Source of the DNA: Lachnospiraceae bacterium
Lineage (GTDB): Bacteria; Bacillota; Clostridia; Lachnospirales; Lachnospiraceae
DNA: 32,107 bases
Reading direction: 5' to 3'
Assembly (NCBI GenBank): GCA_031272185.1
Contig: JAISUG010000048.1
Location: 1 to 32,107, forward strand
In this document: piece by piece, positions 21,547 through 30,329 of the stretch
Layout of the letters: each line of letters begins with the position of its first letter
Numbering within the stretch: the stretch's first letter is position 1
The notes under the pieces: model-generated
The model's input: the letters and a program-made list of their open reading frames with translations, nothing else
What the model was told of the DNA's origin: nothing
The model's database searches: none
Translations under genes and position numbers: made by a program

Positions 21547-22988
21547 CCCTCGTCTCTCCTCACCGTGCGCCACAGCGCACAAAGGAACGCCGCAAACACC
21601 AACATCATCATGAGAAGGTACGCCCATGCCGCGCCCCATACCCCAAGAATCCGTACCAGGAAAACGCAGACCCCGATGGAAATGACGGTGGCCGCCCCAT
21701 ACACCCCGAAGATCGCCCGCTGTTTCTTTACGATGACCAGCGCGTAGTAGAGCAGGTTCAGCCCCGCATAGAACCCGCCCCCCGCCAGGTTGAGGAGCAG
21801 GATGTTCCGGTACAACCCCAGAAGAAACGCATCCTGTGCACCAAAGAGGAACCCGATCACCGGGGCCCCAAACACTGCGGCGCACAACATGGCGCACACG
21901 GTCAATGCAGCGATGCCTGCGCCGATTCTCAAAAGCAGGGCACAAAATCCCCGTGTAGGGCGCTCCCCCCCGCCCTCCCGGCACAGCGCCAGCTGTGTCA
22001 GGAATGGGCGTATGACGAACCCCGCCACCAGGTTTATCAGGGAAGCCGGGATGAAAACGATGCCAAAATAAGCCGACTCCTCCACCGTTCCGAACCAGTC
22101 TATGGCGTAGCGGGGCGCCGAGAGGATGAAAAAGTCCAGGAACGCCGCCAGGAACAGCCAGCCGCCCTCCCTAAACAGAGAGGACACTTTCGCCCAGGAT
22201 ACAGAGAAATCTACGGGCGCTGCCCTTCGCCCCGGCGCCGCCCTTCGCCCCAGCTCCCACAGCACCGCCACATCCGTCAGCAAGAAGGCGATCACGCCCG
22301 CCGCCAGGGCGCAAACCGCGGCAGCCGGCAGCCCGGCCCCCGCCCACAGCGCACCCAGCACCGCCGCCATGAAAAGCAGCGACCGGACCGCCCCGGCTTT
22401 CCCCGTCAGGTGCAGCCTGCCCATGCGCTGGAACTCCGACTCATAGGCATCCGCGAACCCGTCCAGGGCCTTGAACGCCACAAAACACGCCACCACCAAA
22501 AAAACGCCGATAAAACCGATACCCCCAGGCCCGTCTCCGGGCAAGGCCCCGGCGGACTGCACCGCATCTGCGCCAGGCGACGCCACCACCGCCTGTGTCG
22601 CATCCCCAACTGCCGAACCGGTGGATGCCCCGGATCCCACGCCCCACGAAAACGCCCGCACCAGCCCCAGCGCCGCGCCGACGGCCACCGCCAGCCCTGC
22701 GGTCAGCGCCCGCAGCGCCCTGTACTCCCCGAATGTGTACCGCCCCCCTATGTCCGTCACCTGCAGGGGGCGCAGGCCGAAATACGCCAGCGTGAACATC
22801 TGCTGCCCGTACACGGAAAACGCCACGAAGAACAGCCCCCCCGCCACGGCGCCTGCCAGTTTCGTCACCGCCGCGCCCAAAACCAAGCTGGGCACCGCAT
22901 ACACCAAGCTCCCGGCCATGTTCCAGAGCATATTCCGTTTCGGGAGATTGGCGTCATCCCCCATCAGCCATCGGGCAAACCCACGCAT
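21543..22988 (-). CDS. Wzx-like polysaccharide flippase (second flippase of the cluster)
   Basis: A 481-residue membrane protein of the MOP exporter superfamily with about twelve helices. The start at 22988 (MRGFARWLMGDDANLPKRNMLWN) is chosen because GGGGGAAAGA precedes it and homologous Firmicutes proteins start there. YGQQMFTLAYFGLRPLQVTD is a strong signature of that group. It would flip lipid-linked repeat units or intermediates. Residues about 116-156 are a Gly/Ala/Ser-rich insertion (VGSGASTGSAVGDATQ...) inside the loop before helix four. The last codons overlap the 29-codon ORF. There are 118 nt to the ATP-grasp gene upstream. Confidence 0.9.
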   Translation of the reverse strand: MRGFARWLMGDDANLPKRNMLWNMAGSLVYAVPSLVLGAAVTKLAGAVAGGLFFVAFSVYGQQMFTLAYFGLRPLQVTDIGGRYTFGEYRALRALTAGLAVAVGAALGLVRAFSWGVGSGASTGSAVGDATQAVVASPGADAVQSAGALPGDGPGGIGFIGVFLVVACFVAFKALDGFADAYESEFQRMGRLHLTGKAGAVRSLLFMAAVLGALWAGAGLPAAAVCALAAGVIAFLLTDVAVLWELGRRAAPGRRAAPVDFSVSWAKVSSLFREGGWLFLAAFLDFFILSAPRYAIDWFGTVEESAYFGIVFIPASLINLVAGFVIRPFLTQLALCREGGGERPTRGFCALLLRIGAGIAALTVCAMLCAAVFGAPVIGFLFGAQDAFLLGLYRNILLLNLAGGGFYAGLNLLYYALVIVKKQRAIFGVYGAATVISIGVCVFLVRILGVWGAAWAYLLMMMLVFAAFLCALWRTVRRDEG

Positions 22989-23106
22989 TCTTTCCCCCGT
23001 ATCCTGACCGGCCCCCTGTATCGGCCCATTCCCATCCATCGACAAAACCTTTCGCGCCGATGTTCACCCTACCCACAAGCAGTTTCATAGGTCATGCCGC
23101 AAAACC

Positions 23107-24237
23107 TCATCCCCTCGCCACCACTTCCCGCATCGCTATGTCTTTGCAAAAACACCCCCCGCAAGAAACGCTCAGGTCCGCCGGGTCCGCTTCCAGGCCC
23201 TGCGCCCAGTGCAGTATCGCCCGAGGCAGCCTCGCCCCCGCCATATGGCTGAAGGGGTATCCCCCGCCAAAGCGCGCATTCAGGTCAATCACATAGTATT
23301 TCCCATCTTTTTCCATCACATCCACGTCCAGGCACGCCACATGCCCCAGCGCCTTCGCCAGTTTTTCACCCAGCCGGGAAAGCTCCTTATGTTCAATGAC
23401 CTCCGCCACGTCCGTTTCCCCTGCCCGCATGGCCAGCTTCCGGCGCACAAAAGTGGTCTGGTGGCGCCCCCCCAGGTCATTCACCACGTCCAGCCCGTAC
23501 TCGGCGCCATCCACCGATTCCTGGACAATGACGCAGCGCTTCGGGTCTGCCCCGGCCTCGTAGCGCAGATAGCTCCTTTCAATGTCCCGCCTGCATTTCC
23601 CTGCAAACGCCGCCAGTTCATTTCCATCAAATGCCTGGTACACGCCGATGGACCCCATGCCCCACCGGGGTTTTATATACAGGGGGAAACCTGTCTGCAT
23701 ATCCGTCGCTTCGGTTGCCCCCGCGGTTGCCACACTCCCTTTGGCCACAACATGTGTCGGCGTGCCTACCATCGCCTCTGTGCCACAATCGGTTTCGCCC
23801 GCAGTTGCCCTTCCCCGGCCCCCCACATCGCCATCGAACCCATACACCCACGTCTCCGGCGTCGCGATCCCCTCCCGGCGCAGGAAGCGGAACATCTCCC
23901 ATTTGTCATTGCACACCGCGGCCACTTCCGGCCCGGACACCACCAGCGTGACGCCCTCCCGGGCAAACCGCCCTTTCTCCCCCGCCAGCACCGGCAGGTC
24001 CATGTCAAAGAGGGAAAGCACCAGGGAGATCTGGTTTTCCCGGCAATACCCCAGCAAAAAGGGGATGTACCCCGGATCCGAGATAAGCGGGGACAGCGCA
24101 TGCCCGTCCGCGGCCGAAAATGCCGTGGACCAAGGGCTGGAATTGCAGACGAACACCTTTCCGGCCCCGCCCAGCGCCTCCTTGAAATATTCCACCAGAT
24201 ACCTGCGCCGTCCCGCGCTCGTGAGAAGTATGTTCAT
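23107..24237 (-). CDS. ATP-grasp ligase, carbamoyl-phosphate-synthase-like
   Basis: A 376-residue enzyme. It opens MNILLTSAGRRRYLVEYFKEAL, the N-terminal preATP-grasp fold, then NDKWEMFRFLRREGIATPET, the ATP-grasp small domain with PLYIKPRWGMGSIGVY, the EYGLDVV metal region and DVDVMEKDGKYYVIDLNARFGGGYPF. Family members join a carboxylate to an amine with ATP, and in surface-glycan loci they are thought to add amino acids to sugars; here that is inference. Residues about 134-181 form a low-complexity insertion (DVGGRGRATAGETDCGTEAM...) interrupting the small domain. The ATG has GAGGGG upstream. Confidence 0.88.
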   Translation of the reverse strand: MNILLTSAGRRRYLVEYFKEALGGAGKVFVCNSSPWSTAFSAADGHALSPLISDPGYIPFLLGYCRENQISLVLSLFDMDLPVLAGEKGRFAREGVTLVVSGPEVAAVCNDKWEMFRFLRREGIATPETWVYGFDGDVGGRGRATAGETDCGTEAMVGTPTHVVAKGSVATAGATEATDMQTGFPLYIKPRWGMGSIGVYQAFDGNELAAFAGKCRRDIERSYLRYEAGADPKRCVIVQESVDGAEYGLDVVNDLGGRHQTTFVRRKLAMRAGETDVAEVIEHKELSRLGEKLAKALGHVACLDVDVMEKDGKYYVIDLNARFGGGYPFSHMAGARLPRAILHWAQGLEADPADLSVSCGGCFCKDIAMREVVARG

Positions 24238-24284
24238 GGATCCCCTCGATTCCCCCTATCACCCATTCTCATTTTTATGAAGTA

Positions 24285-24356
24285 TTGCTCCGCCAACTAA
24301 ACGATGCGCACTCGACATTAGTCTCAACTTTACACAAGGTTTTGTCGGCGAAGCAA
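24285..24356 (-). terminator. Imperfect inverted repeat around the first flippase stop
   Basis: TTGCTCCGCCAAC (24285-24297) and GTCGGCGAAGCAA (24344-24356) pair at 11 of 13 positions across a 46-nt loop spanning the stop codon at 24330. No U-tract is present; a stem of this kind may protect the mRNA or weakly terminate. Confidence 0.3.
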
Positions 24357-25853
24357 CAACTGTGCCAGGGCCCCCCACACCGCGCCCAGGCTCTCCCGCT
24401 GCCACAGAACGGACAAAGCCAGGTAAATCGCCACCCCCGCCGCCACCTGCAGCGCAAATGTCGCCGCCACCCCCCAGCGCAGGATCCCAAACGCCCCCAG
24501 CGCGTACACGGCCGCCCCCATGGCCAGGGAACATAGGACAGGCGCCAGGATGTCCGCGAACTGCCGGCCGATCCCATACCCCAGGAGCTTCCGGTTGGGC
24601 GCGGCATTGAGCGCGAAACATACCACCTCGATGAGCGTCCGCACGCCCACCACCCCATAGACGCCGAATGGCACTGACAGCACCAGGCCTGCCACGCCCA
24701 GCACCTTTTTTGCGATTTCCAGTTTCAGGAACAGGTCGCTGCGGCCAAGTGCATTCATGGCCTGGAGGTTGGCCGTGTCCAGCGGCCAGAATGCATACCC
24801 CAGGCACAGCAGCTGCAAAAACCCCGCAGTCTTCTCCCAGTTTGCGCCCAGCAGCACCAGCACCATGGGCCGCGCCGCCGCCGCCATCCCCGCCATCAAC
24901 GGGAAACTGATGAATGCGCCGGTGCGCACCGTTTTGCGCACCCATGCGCGTACATTGTCCGGGTTCCCCTGCTCCCTGGAATACACCGGCAGCATCACGG
25001 CCTGGATCACGCCGCCCATGTTGTTGGCCACCAGGCGGGGGAACTGGTTGGCCCGGTTGAAATACGACAGGCTCTCGGGGACGAACACCTTGCCGATAAA
25101 CAGCTCGTAGACATTCGTGTACACAGTGTCCAATATCCCGGCGCACAGGAGTTTCCACCCAAACGAGAACAGTGCGCCCAGGCGCCGCAGCTGCATCCCC
25201 GGCGACCATCCGGGACCCTCCATGGCCTCGCCATCAGCCCCGGCCAGGCCCCTGACAGGCCTCCACCCCAGCGCCGCCCCCAAAAGCAACATCATCCCGG
25301 CATTCTGCACGATGTTGGAAACCACCAGTGCCCAGGCGCCGAACCCCATATAGGCCAGCGCCACCCCCAGCGCGCCGGAGATGGCCGCCGCACCGAATGC
25401 GCACAGGCACAGCGCGCGAAACGCCATCCGCCGACCGCAAAGGGCATTTTCCACGGACAGCACGGCCCCGAAAAACAGCGACACACCCCCCAGGCGCAGC
25501 ATCCCCGTCAGGCGTTCCATACGGTAAAATGCCGCAACCGCCGGTGCGGCGAAAAACAACACCAGGTACAGCAGGGCAGACACCAGCAGATTCAGGGCAC
25601 ACACGGCAGAGAAATCCGCATCCGTCACATCCTCCCGCTGGATCAGCGCCGAACCAAACCCCGTCTGCACCAGCACGTTGGCCACGTTGACCACCGCCAT
25701 CACCAAAGCCACAAAGACGTATTCCTCCGGCGAGATGAGCCTGGCCAGCACGATGCTCACCAGCAGCGTGACGCCCTGGGTGCCATAGCCTTCCAGTATT
25801 TTCCATAGCAAGCTGCCGGCCACCCCGCCCTTGCCCGCTTTCACTCCCCTCAC
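24330..25853 (-). CDS. Wzx/WzxC-like lipopolysaccharide-type flippase
   Basis: A 507-residue membrane protein, MOP superfamily, WzxC/TuaB-like group. The first helix region GYGTQGVTLLVSIVLARLISPEEY and FGSALIQREDVTDADFSAVC are typical, and there are about twelve to fourteen helices. The start is a GTG at 25853 that overlaps the aminotransferase stop by four bases; GGGAGG stands 8 nt upstream. It would translocate an undecaprenyl-linked glycan unit. A short Gly/Glu-rich insertion (ADGEAMEGPGWSPGMQ) lies near residue 205. Having this, a second flippase and an ABC exporter in one locus is unusual. Confidence 0.92.
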   Translation of the reverse strand: MRGVKAGKGGVAGSLLWKILEGYGTQGVTLLVSIVLARLISPEEYVFVALVMAVVNVANVLVQTGFGSALIQREDVTDADFSAVCALNLLVSALLYLVLFFAAPAVAAFYRMERLTGMLRLGGVSLFFGAVLSVENALCGRRMAFRALCLCAFGAAAISGALGVALAYMGFGAWALVVSNIVQNAGMMLLLGAALGWRPVRGLAGADGEAMEGPGWSPGMQLRRLGALFSFGWKLLCAGILDTVYTNVYELFIGKVFVPESLSYFNRANQFPRLVANNMGGVIQAVMLPVYSREQGNPDNVRAWVRKTVRTGAFISFPLMAGMAAAARPMVLVLLGANWEKTAGFLQLLCLGYAFWPLDTANLQAMNALGRSDLFLKLEIAKKVLGVAGLVLSVPFGVYGVVGVRTLIEVVCFALNAAPNRKLLGYGIGRQFADILAPVLCSLAMGAAVYALGAFGILRWGVAATFALQVAAGVAIYLALSVLWQRESLGAVWGALAQLLLRRQNLV

Positions 25854-27049
25854 CCAAGCGCCTCCCTTATCCTGTCGCAGATTTCCTCCGCGGTGGACGG
25901 TTCCAGGCCGGCATAGATCGGCAGCGTCAGCACCTGGGATGCAGCCCGGTGGGCGATGGGCGTGGGCGGGCTATCCAGCGCATATCCCCTGTAACACTCC
26001 AAATCATTGATGCATGGGTAGAAATACTTGCGGCAATGGAACCCATGGTCCCCCAGGTGGTCATACAGGGCATCCCGCAATGCGCCGCTGCCACATTTCC
26101 CATCCCGGGTGCAGCCTGCATCGTCAGCATCGCCAGCATCCGCCGACGTGCCTTCCCAGCGCGTCCCCACGAATATCGGGAAATAGGCGGCATTGGACTC
26201 CACGTCAGGGTTCTCAGGGCACATGCGGACACCAAGCCCTGCCAGCCCCTTGCGGTATATCCCGGCGATTTCCCTGCGTCTGGCGATTTCCCCGTCCACA
26301 TGACGCAGGTTGCACAGCCCCATTGCCGCCTGGAACTCGTTCATCTTCCCATTGCCGCCGATTAGCTCCACGGTTTCCTTCCCGGTGATCCCGAAATTCT
26401 TGTATTTGTACAGCATCGGCCCCAAGGCTTCGTCGCGAAACGTCACCGCGCCCCCCTCGATGGTGTGGAACACCTTGGTGGCATGGAAGCTGAACATTGT
26501 GGCGTCCCCGAAGTTCCCCACCCCCACGCCCCGCCGGGATTCCCCAAAAGCATGCGCCCCGTCATAGATCACCTTCAGCCCATGGCGACGGGCGATCCCA
26601 TCTATCTTTTCCACATCGCAGATATGCCCGTAAACATGGGTGGGTACTATGGCGACGGTCTTGTCCGTGACCAATGCCTCGATTTTGTCGGCGTCGATGG
26701 TGCAGTCGTCTTCCCGGATGTCGCAAAAAACAGGCTTGCAGCCGCAGCGCACGATGGCGTGCGAGGTGGAAACGAAGCTGTATGGCGTGGTGATGATCTC
26801 CCCCTCTAGCCCCATCGCCTGGATCACCATTTCCAATGCCAGGTGCCCGTTGGCGAACAGCTCCACATGGGGGACATGCAGATACGCGGCCAGTTTCTCC
26901 CGCAGCTCCTCATGGCACGGGCCCATGTTCGTGAGCCATGCGCTGTCCCAGAGGCTGCGCAGCATCCCCACATACTCGTCAAAGGGCGGCAGGGAAGGGC
27001 GCGTCACCATGATTTCCTTGTTTTTCCCAATGTTCGGTTCAATCTTCAT
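25850..27049 (-). CDS. DegT/DnrJ/EryC1/StrS family sugar aminotransferase
   Basis: A 399-residue PLP enzyme that would aminate a nucleotide-linked keto sugar. The conserved MVTRPSLPPFDEY, AWLTNMGPCHEEL, FANGHLALE, YDGAHAFG with D163, and FSFHATKVFHTIEGG with Schiff-base K192 are all present, as are NGKMNEFQAAMG and the end LTLPIYAGL. The start at 27049 has GGAAG 7 nt upstream; the ATG at 27010 (MVTRPSLPP) with AAGGA is possible and is where many homologues begin. Residues about 298-322 are a small Asp/Gly-rich insertion (TSADAGDADDAGCTRDG). The product is cytoplasmic, feeding the glycosyltransferases nearby. Exact sugar product cannot be told. Confidence 0.94.
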   Translation of the reverse strand: MKIEPNIGKNKEIMVTRPSLPPFDEYVGMLRSLWDSAWLTNMGPCHEELREKLAAYLHVPHVELFANGHLALEMVIQAMGLEGEIITTPYSFVSTSHAIVRCGCKPVFCDIREDDCTIDADKIEALVTDKTVAIVPTHVYGHICDVEKIDGIARRHGLKVIYDGAHAFGESRRGVGVGNFGDATMFSFHATKVFHTIEGGAVTFRDEALGPMLYKYKNFGITGKETVELIGGNGKMNEFQAAMGLCNLRHVDGEIARRREIAGIYRKGLAGLGVRMCPENPDVESNAAYFPIFVGTRWEGTSADAGDADDAGCTRDGKCGSGALRDALYDHLGDHGFHCRKYFYPCINDLECYRGYALDSPPTPIAHRAASQVLTLPIYAGLEPSTAEEICDRIREALG

Positions 27050-27086
27050 GCAACGGCTTCCATATCCTTCCATCAAATCCATTGGC

Positions 27087-28238
27087 CTAAACCTTGCCCA
27101 GGACACCACGCGCCGCCTCATACACCGCCACTTCCCACAGCACCAGCGCATGCACGATTTTGGTCACGGCCTCCTGGACTTTGCCGATATACAAGTAATT
27201 CTTATAATAGTACAATGCGCTCTCCTGCCGCAGTTTCTGCCGTTTCACGGCGCTGCCAAATGTCTTTTTGATCGTCCCTGCATTTTCGTGGGAATAGCCG
27301 TCCGTGAGGAGCAACCTCGTGCTGTAATTCGCACGCCACATCCGGAAAGCCAGCACCGCTTCTTCGTTGTAAAGGAACAGCCCTTCGTCATATCCGCCCA
27401 CATCCGTCATCTTTTCCAGATCCACCATGAGCAGGGAGCCGGGGACCACATCCACCCGCACCGCCTTTTTTCCTGTAAAATAGGTCGCCGGGTATTGGCA
27501 ACATGGCCGGCACAGGCGGCGCAGCAGCGGGCAAGAATCCGCCAGCTCCCATATCCAAGGCCGTAGGGGCCAGGCCGGCGCAACGCCATTCCCGCAGACA
27601 TCTATCGCAGGGCGAAAACGCATTCTGTCCAAGGGTTGCCCATCGGCGACTGCATCCTCATCCATAACGCCGACCGCACCTCCCCTTGACGCCGCCGGGG
27701 TACATCCCGGTGGTTGCACCGCATTCACCATGCTCGCCACCCCCAGGTCCCCATGCCTTTCGAACAGCATGCGCAACCGGCGCACCCCACGCTCCCCGAA
27801 GGCCACGTCGGGGTTCACGATGAGCGCATATCCCATGTGCAGGCGCCCCATGGCAAAGCGCATCCCCAGGTTGTTCCCATACCCGTACCCTCCGTTGCGG
27901 GGCGCCATGACCAAGGAGACACGTCCGGTTCCTTGGGCCTGCCCGGCTTCCATGCCGCCGCTTTCGGGCGGCTTTGCGTCTCCCTCGGGCGGCCATCCCA
28001 TCCCACTTTCATCCGTGGTTTCGGACAGGTCCCCCTGCGCCTCCAGCCATGGGCCTCCATCGACGCAAACATCCGCGACTTCTTCCAGCCGCCCGCGGCT
28101 CCCGTCCGTGGACGCATTGTCCACCACCACAATATGCGAAAAACAAGCCATCCCCGCCGCCCTGCGTACCTGGGCGATGGTGGCGTCGGCGTCATTGTAG
28201 TTGAGTATGATGCAGCATAGGCCGTTTGCGTCGGACAT
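27087..28238 (-). CDS. GT2 glycosyltransferase, rhamnosyltransferase-like
   Basis: A 383-residue GT-A enzyme. It begins GLCCIILNYNDADATIAQV, with VVVDNASTDGS for nucleotide binding, NGGYGYGNNLGMR, VNPDVAF as the DxD-equivalent, and VPGSLLMVDLEKMTDVGGYDEGLFLYNEEAVLAFRMW as the acceptor and base region. The start at 28238 follows AGGGAG, while the upstream in-frame ATG has none. Two low-complexity insertions at about 60-106 and 175-207 interrupt the usual loops; their removal leaves a normal-sized domain. Cytoplasmic face of the membrane; donor unknown. It ends 38 nt before the aminotransferase start. Confidence 0.9.
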   Translation of the reverse strand: MSDANGLCCIILNYNDADATIAQVRRAAGMACFSHIVVVDNASTDGSRGRLEEVADVCVDGGPWLEAQGDLSETTDESGMGWPPEGDAKPPESGGMEAGQAQGTGRVSLVMAPRNGGYGYGNNLGMRFAMGRLHMGYALIVNPDVAFGERGVRRLRMLFERHGDLGVASMVNAVQPPGCTPAASRGGAVGVMDEDAVADGQPLDRMRFRPAIDVCGNGVAPAWPLRPWIWELADSCPLLRRLCRPCCQYPATYFTGKKAVRVDVVPGSLLMVDLEKMTDVGGYDEGLFLYNEEAVLAFRMWRANYSTRLLLTDGYSHENAGTIKKTFGSAVKRQKLRQESALYYYKNYLYIGKVQEAVTKIVHALVLWEVAVYEAARGVLGKV

Positions 28239-28355
28239 TTCATTTCTCCCTGTACCCATTCTGTGCCGCCGCCGTTTCCCTTTCCGGAAACAGCCTCAAG
28301 GCCCCGATGTCCATCAGAGCACCCCCTAACACCGCCCCGCCACCCCTGCCCCGCA

Positions 28356-30164
28356 TCACACCCGCAGGCACACCACGGCGAAGAGCCGCAGCAGCACCCA
28401 TGCATTGAGGCACAAAAACCCGTACAGGGCCACTTTCACCCCCCCGGGGTGTACCCGGACGAAACGGTTTCGAAGTGTAAATAGAAACAGCGGCAGCACC
28501 GGCAGGAAATACCGCCCCTGGATACCCCTGATCATCCCTGCACCCACAGGTGTATTGGCCAGCAGCATGGAAAAGCATATGCAGAATACGACCGCCCCAC
28601 ATATCGTCCATGCCCATATCCGCTTGCCCACAGAAACCGACGGTGCACCCGCCAACGCCGGTATAAGCAGCCCCAACCCAAACGCTGCCAATGCCGCAAA
28701 AGGCACATTCAGCACCGGGTCCAGCTGTCCCAGGGGGCTCCCCAGCATCCCCCCCAAAAAAGCCCCCCCGGTCCATGCGAAAGTGTCATATATCGTCCGC
28801 CAAACCAGTAAGGGGTTTCGCAAAAGCCCGGGCAGGCTGTACCCCACCTGCCCATTTTCCAGTGTCACACCCGCCGCATCCCCCAGGGCCTGCGCCGCCT
28901 CCGGCTGTCCCACCAGGAACACACTCACAGCCATGACGGCGCACACCAGCGCCGCAGCCAAACCCTTGGCCATCCACGGGCGCAGCTTCCCATGGCTGCC
29001 TATCGGCGATCCATGTCCATCACGGGCCGCACTGTCGTTGAACTCATTCGATTTGGCCGGCCCCACGTCCCCATGTCCTGGCATATTTGCGAAATGCGCC
29101 GCCGGGATCAAAAGCCCCAGCCCCGCCAATGGGATGTATACTATCTTTATGGGCGCCAGCACCCCGGCCAGCACTGCGAAAACCAGCAATGCGCCTATTC
29201 CAAACCGCCCCCTGCCCAGCGACAGCGACAGCATCCACGCCGTCAAAAGAAAGGATATCCCCAGGATCATCACGTCATAGGACATGGAACCCGCCAGTGA
29301 CAGCACCATGGGCAGCAGCGCCACCCCGGCGATGATGCCTTGTCCGCCCGGGGCCGCCCCCCCATCGGCGCAGATTCCCTGCCCCGCCGGCCCTGGCCCT
29401 GCACCCGCAAGGAGCCACGGGCCGCCTGGGGCCGCCCGAACCGCCAGAAACACCATGACCGCAAAAAACAACAGGTTTCCGAGCCTCCCCAGAAACGCCA
29501 GCCATATCGGGTTCAGCCTGCATATCTTCGCCAATGCTATCCCCAGCGCCTGGGGGATGTATGCCGCCGGGGTCGTGTTCACCGGCCAAATGGACGACTC
29601 CACATACACGTCGCCCCCGCCCGTCGCCAAGCCTTCCCAGAGTTTCTCCTTGATCATCACCAGGTTGCGCTGGTCCATCACATACCCCAGCATCACAGCG
29701 GGGGTGTCATCGCCGCCCACATGGGTCGGAACCACCGCATCCGTGTCAAACACGCCCTCGGTGTCCTCCAAAAACCGGTCCGCTTTCCTGATGTACACCA
29801 GCCCGTCGTCCCCGGCGCCGGGAACCCCCGTGAGCACATTGGCCACTTTGTATGCGCTGACGAAATGCCTGTACTCATCCGGCGAAGAAAATGCCGGGAG
29901 CACTGCGCTGTACCCCAGCCCCAGGAAAAACACAGCCAAGGCGCACCACAGTGCCGGGCGGGGCTTCTTGGCAAACATCACCCAGGCGCCCATGGCCGAC
30001 ACCACTGCCACCAGTGCGCCGAAGAGGGTGGCATATGCCCCATTCAGCCACAGCTGCCCCGTGGCCCGGGCGCCGGTGGACACGTCCGCCATATGGTGGA
30101 CGCCCAGCAGCGCCACCGCCGCCAGGCCCACTATGTAAACCCACATGGTTTTCCCGAACTTCAT
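28356..30164 (-). CDS. DUF2142 multi-spanning membrane protein, GT-C-like glycosyltransferase candidate
   Basis: A 602-residue membrane protein with about twelve helices. The start at 30164 (MKFGKTMWVYIVGLAAVALL) is favoured because GAGGGGG is well spaced; 30176 is the alternative. The motif FSSPDEYRHFVSAYKVAN just after the second or third helix carries the acidic pair expected of GT-C enzymes, and NTTPAAYIPQALGIALA is typical of DUF2142. GT-C enzymes use polyprenyl-phosphate sugars on the outer face, so it could use the product of the GacI-like domain; this is inference. Low-complexity inserts occur near GPGPAGQGICADGGAAPGG and in the loop HFANMPGHGDVGPAKSNEF. Confidence 0.8.
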   Translation of the reverse strand: MKFGKTMWVYIVGLAAVALLGVHHMADVSTGARATGQLWLNGAYATLFGALVAVVSAMGAWVMFAKKPRPALWCALAVFFLGLGYSAVLPAFSSPDEYRHFVSAYKVANVLTGVPGAGDDGLVYIRKADRFLEDTEGVFDTDAVVPTHVGGDDTPAVMLGYVMDQRNLVMIKEKLWEGLATGGGDVYVESSIWPVNTTPAAYIPQALGIALAKICRLNPIWLAFLGRLGNLLFFAVMVFLAVRAAPGGPWLLAGAGPGPAGQGICADGGAAPGGQGIIAGVALLPMVLSLAGSMSYDVMILGISFLLTAWMLSLSLGRGRFGIGALLVFAVLAGVLAPIKIVYIPLAGLGLLIPAAHFANMPGHGDVGPAKSNEFNDSAARDGHGSPIGSHGKLRPWMAKGLAAALVCAVMAVSVFLVGQPEAAQALGDAAGVTLENGQVGYSLPGLLRNPLLVWRTIYDTFAWTGGAFLGGMLGSPLGQLDPVLNVPFAALAAFGLGLLIPALAGAPSVSVGKRIWAWTICGAVVFCICFSMLLANTPVGAGMIRGIQGRYFLPVLPLFLFTLRNRFVRVHPGGVKVALYGFLCLNAWVLLRLFAVVCLRV

Positions 30165-30329
30165 CCGCCCCCTCATCCCCCTCGCTTCCGTCTGTCAATC
30201 ACCCAGCCGCACCGCCGGCCGCCACCCATGCCGCTTCCCCGCACACACCGCACACCCGCCCCATTTCCACGCTGCCTAAGTCACCCCCCCAATGGCATTA
30301 GAATGGTAACCCCGGCTGCTATCCCTGCC

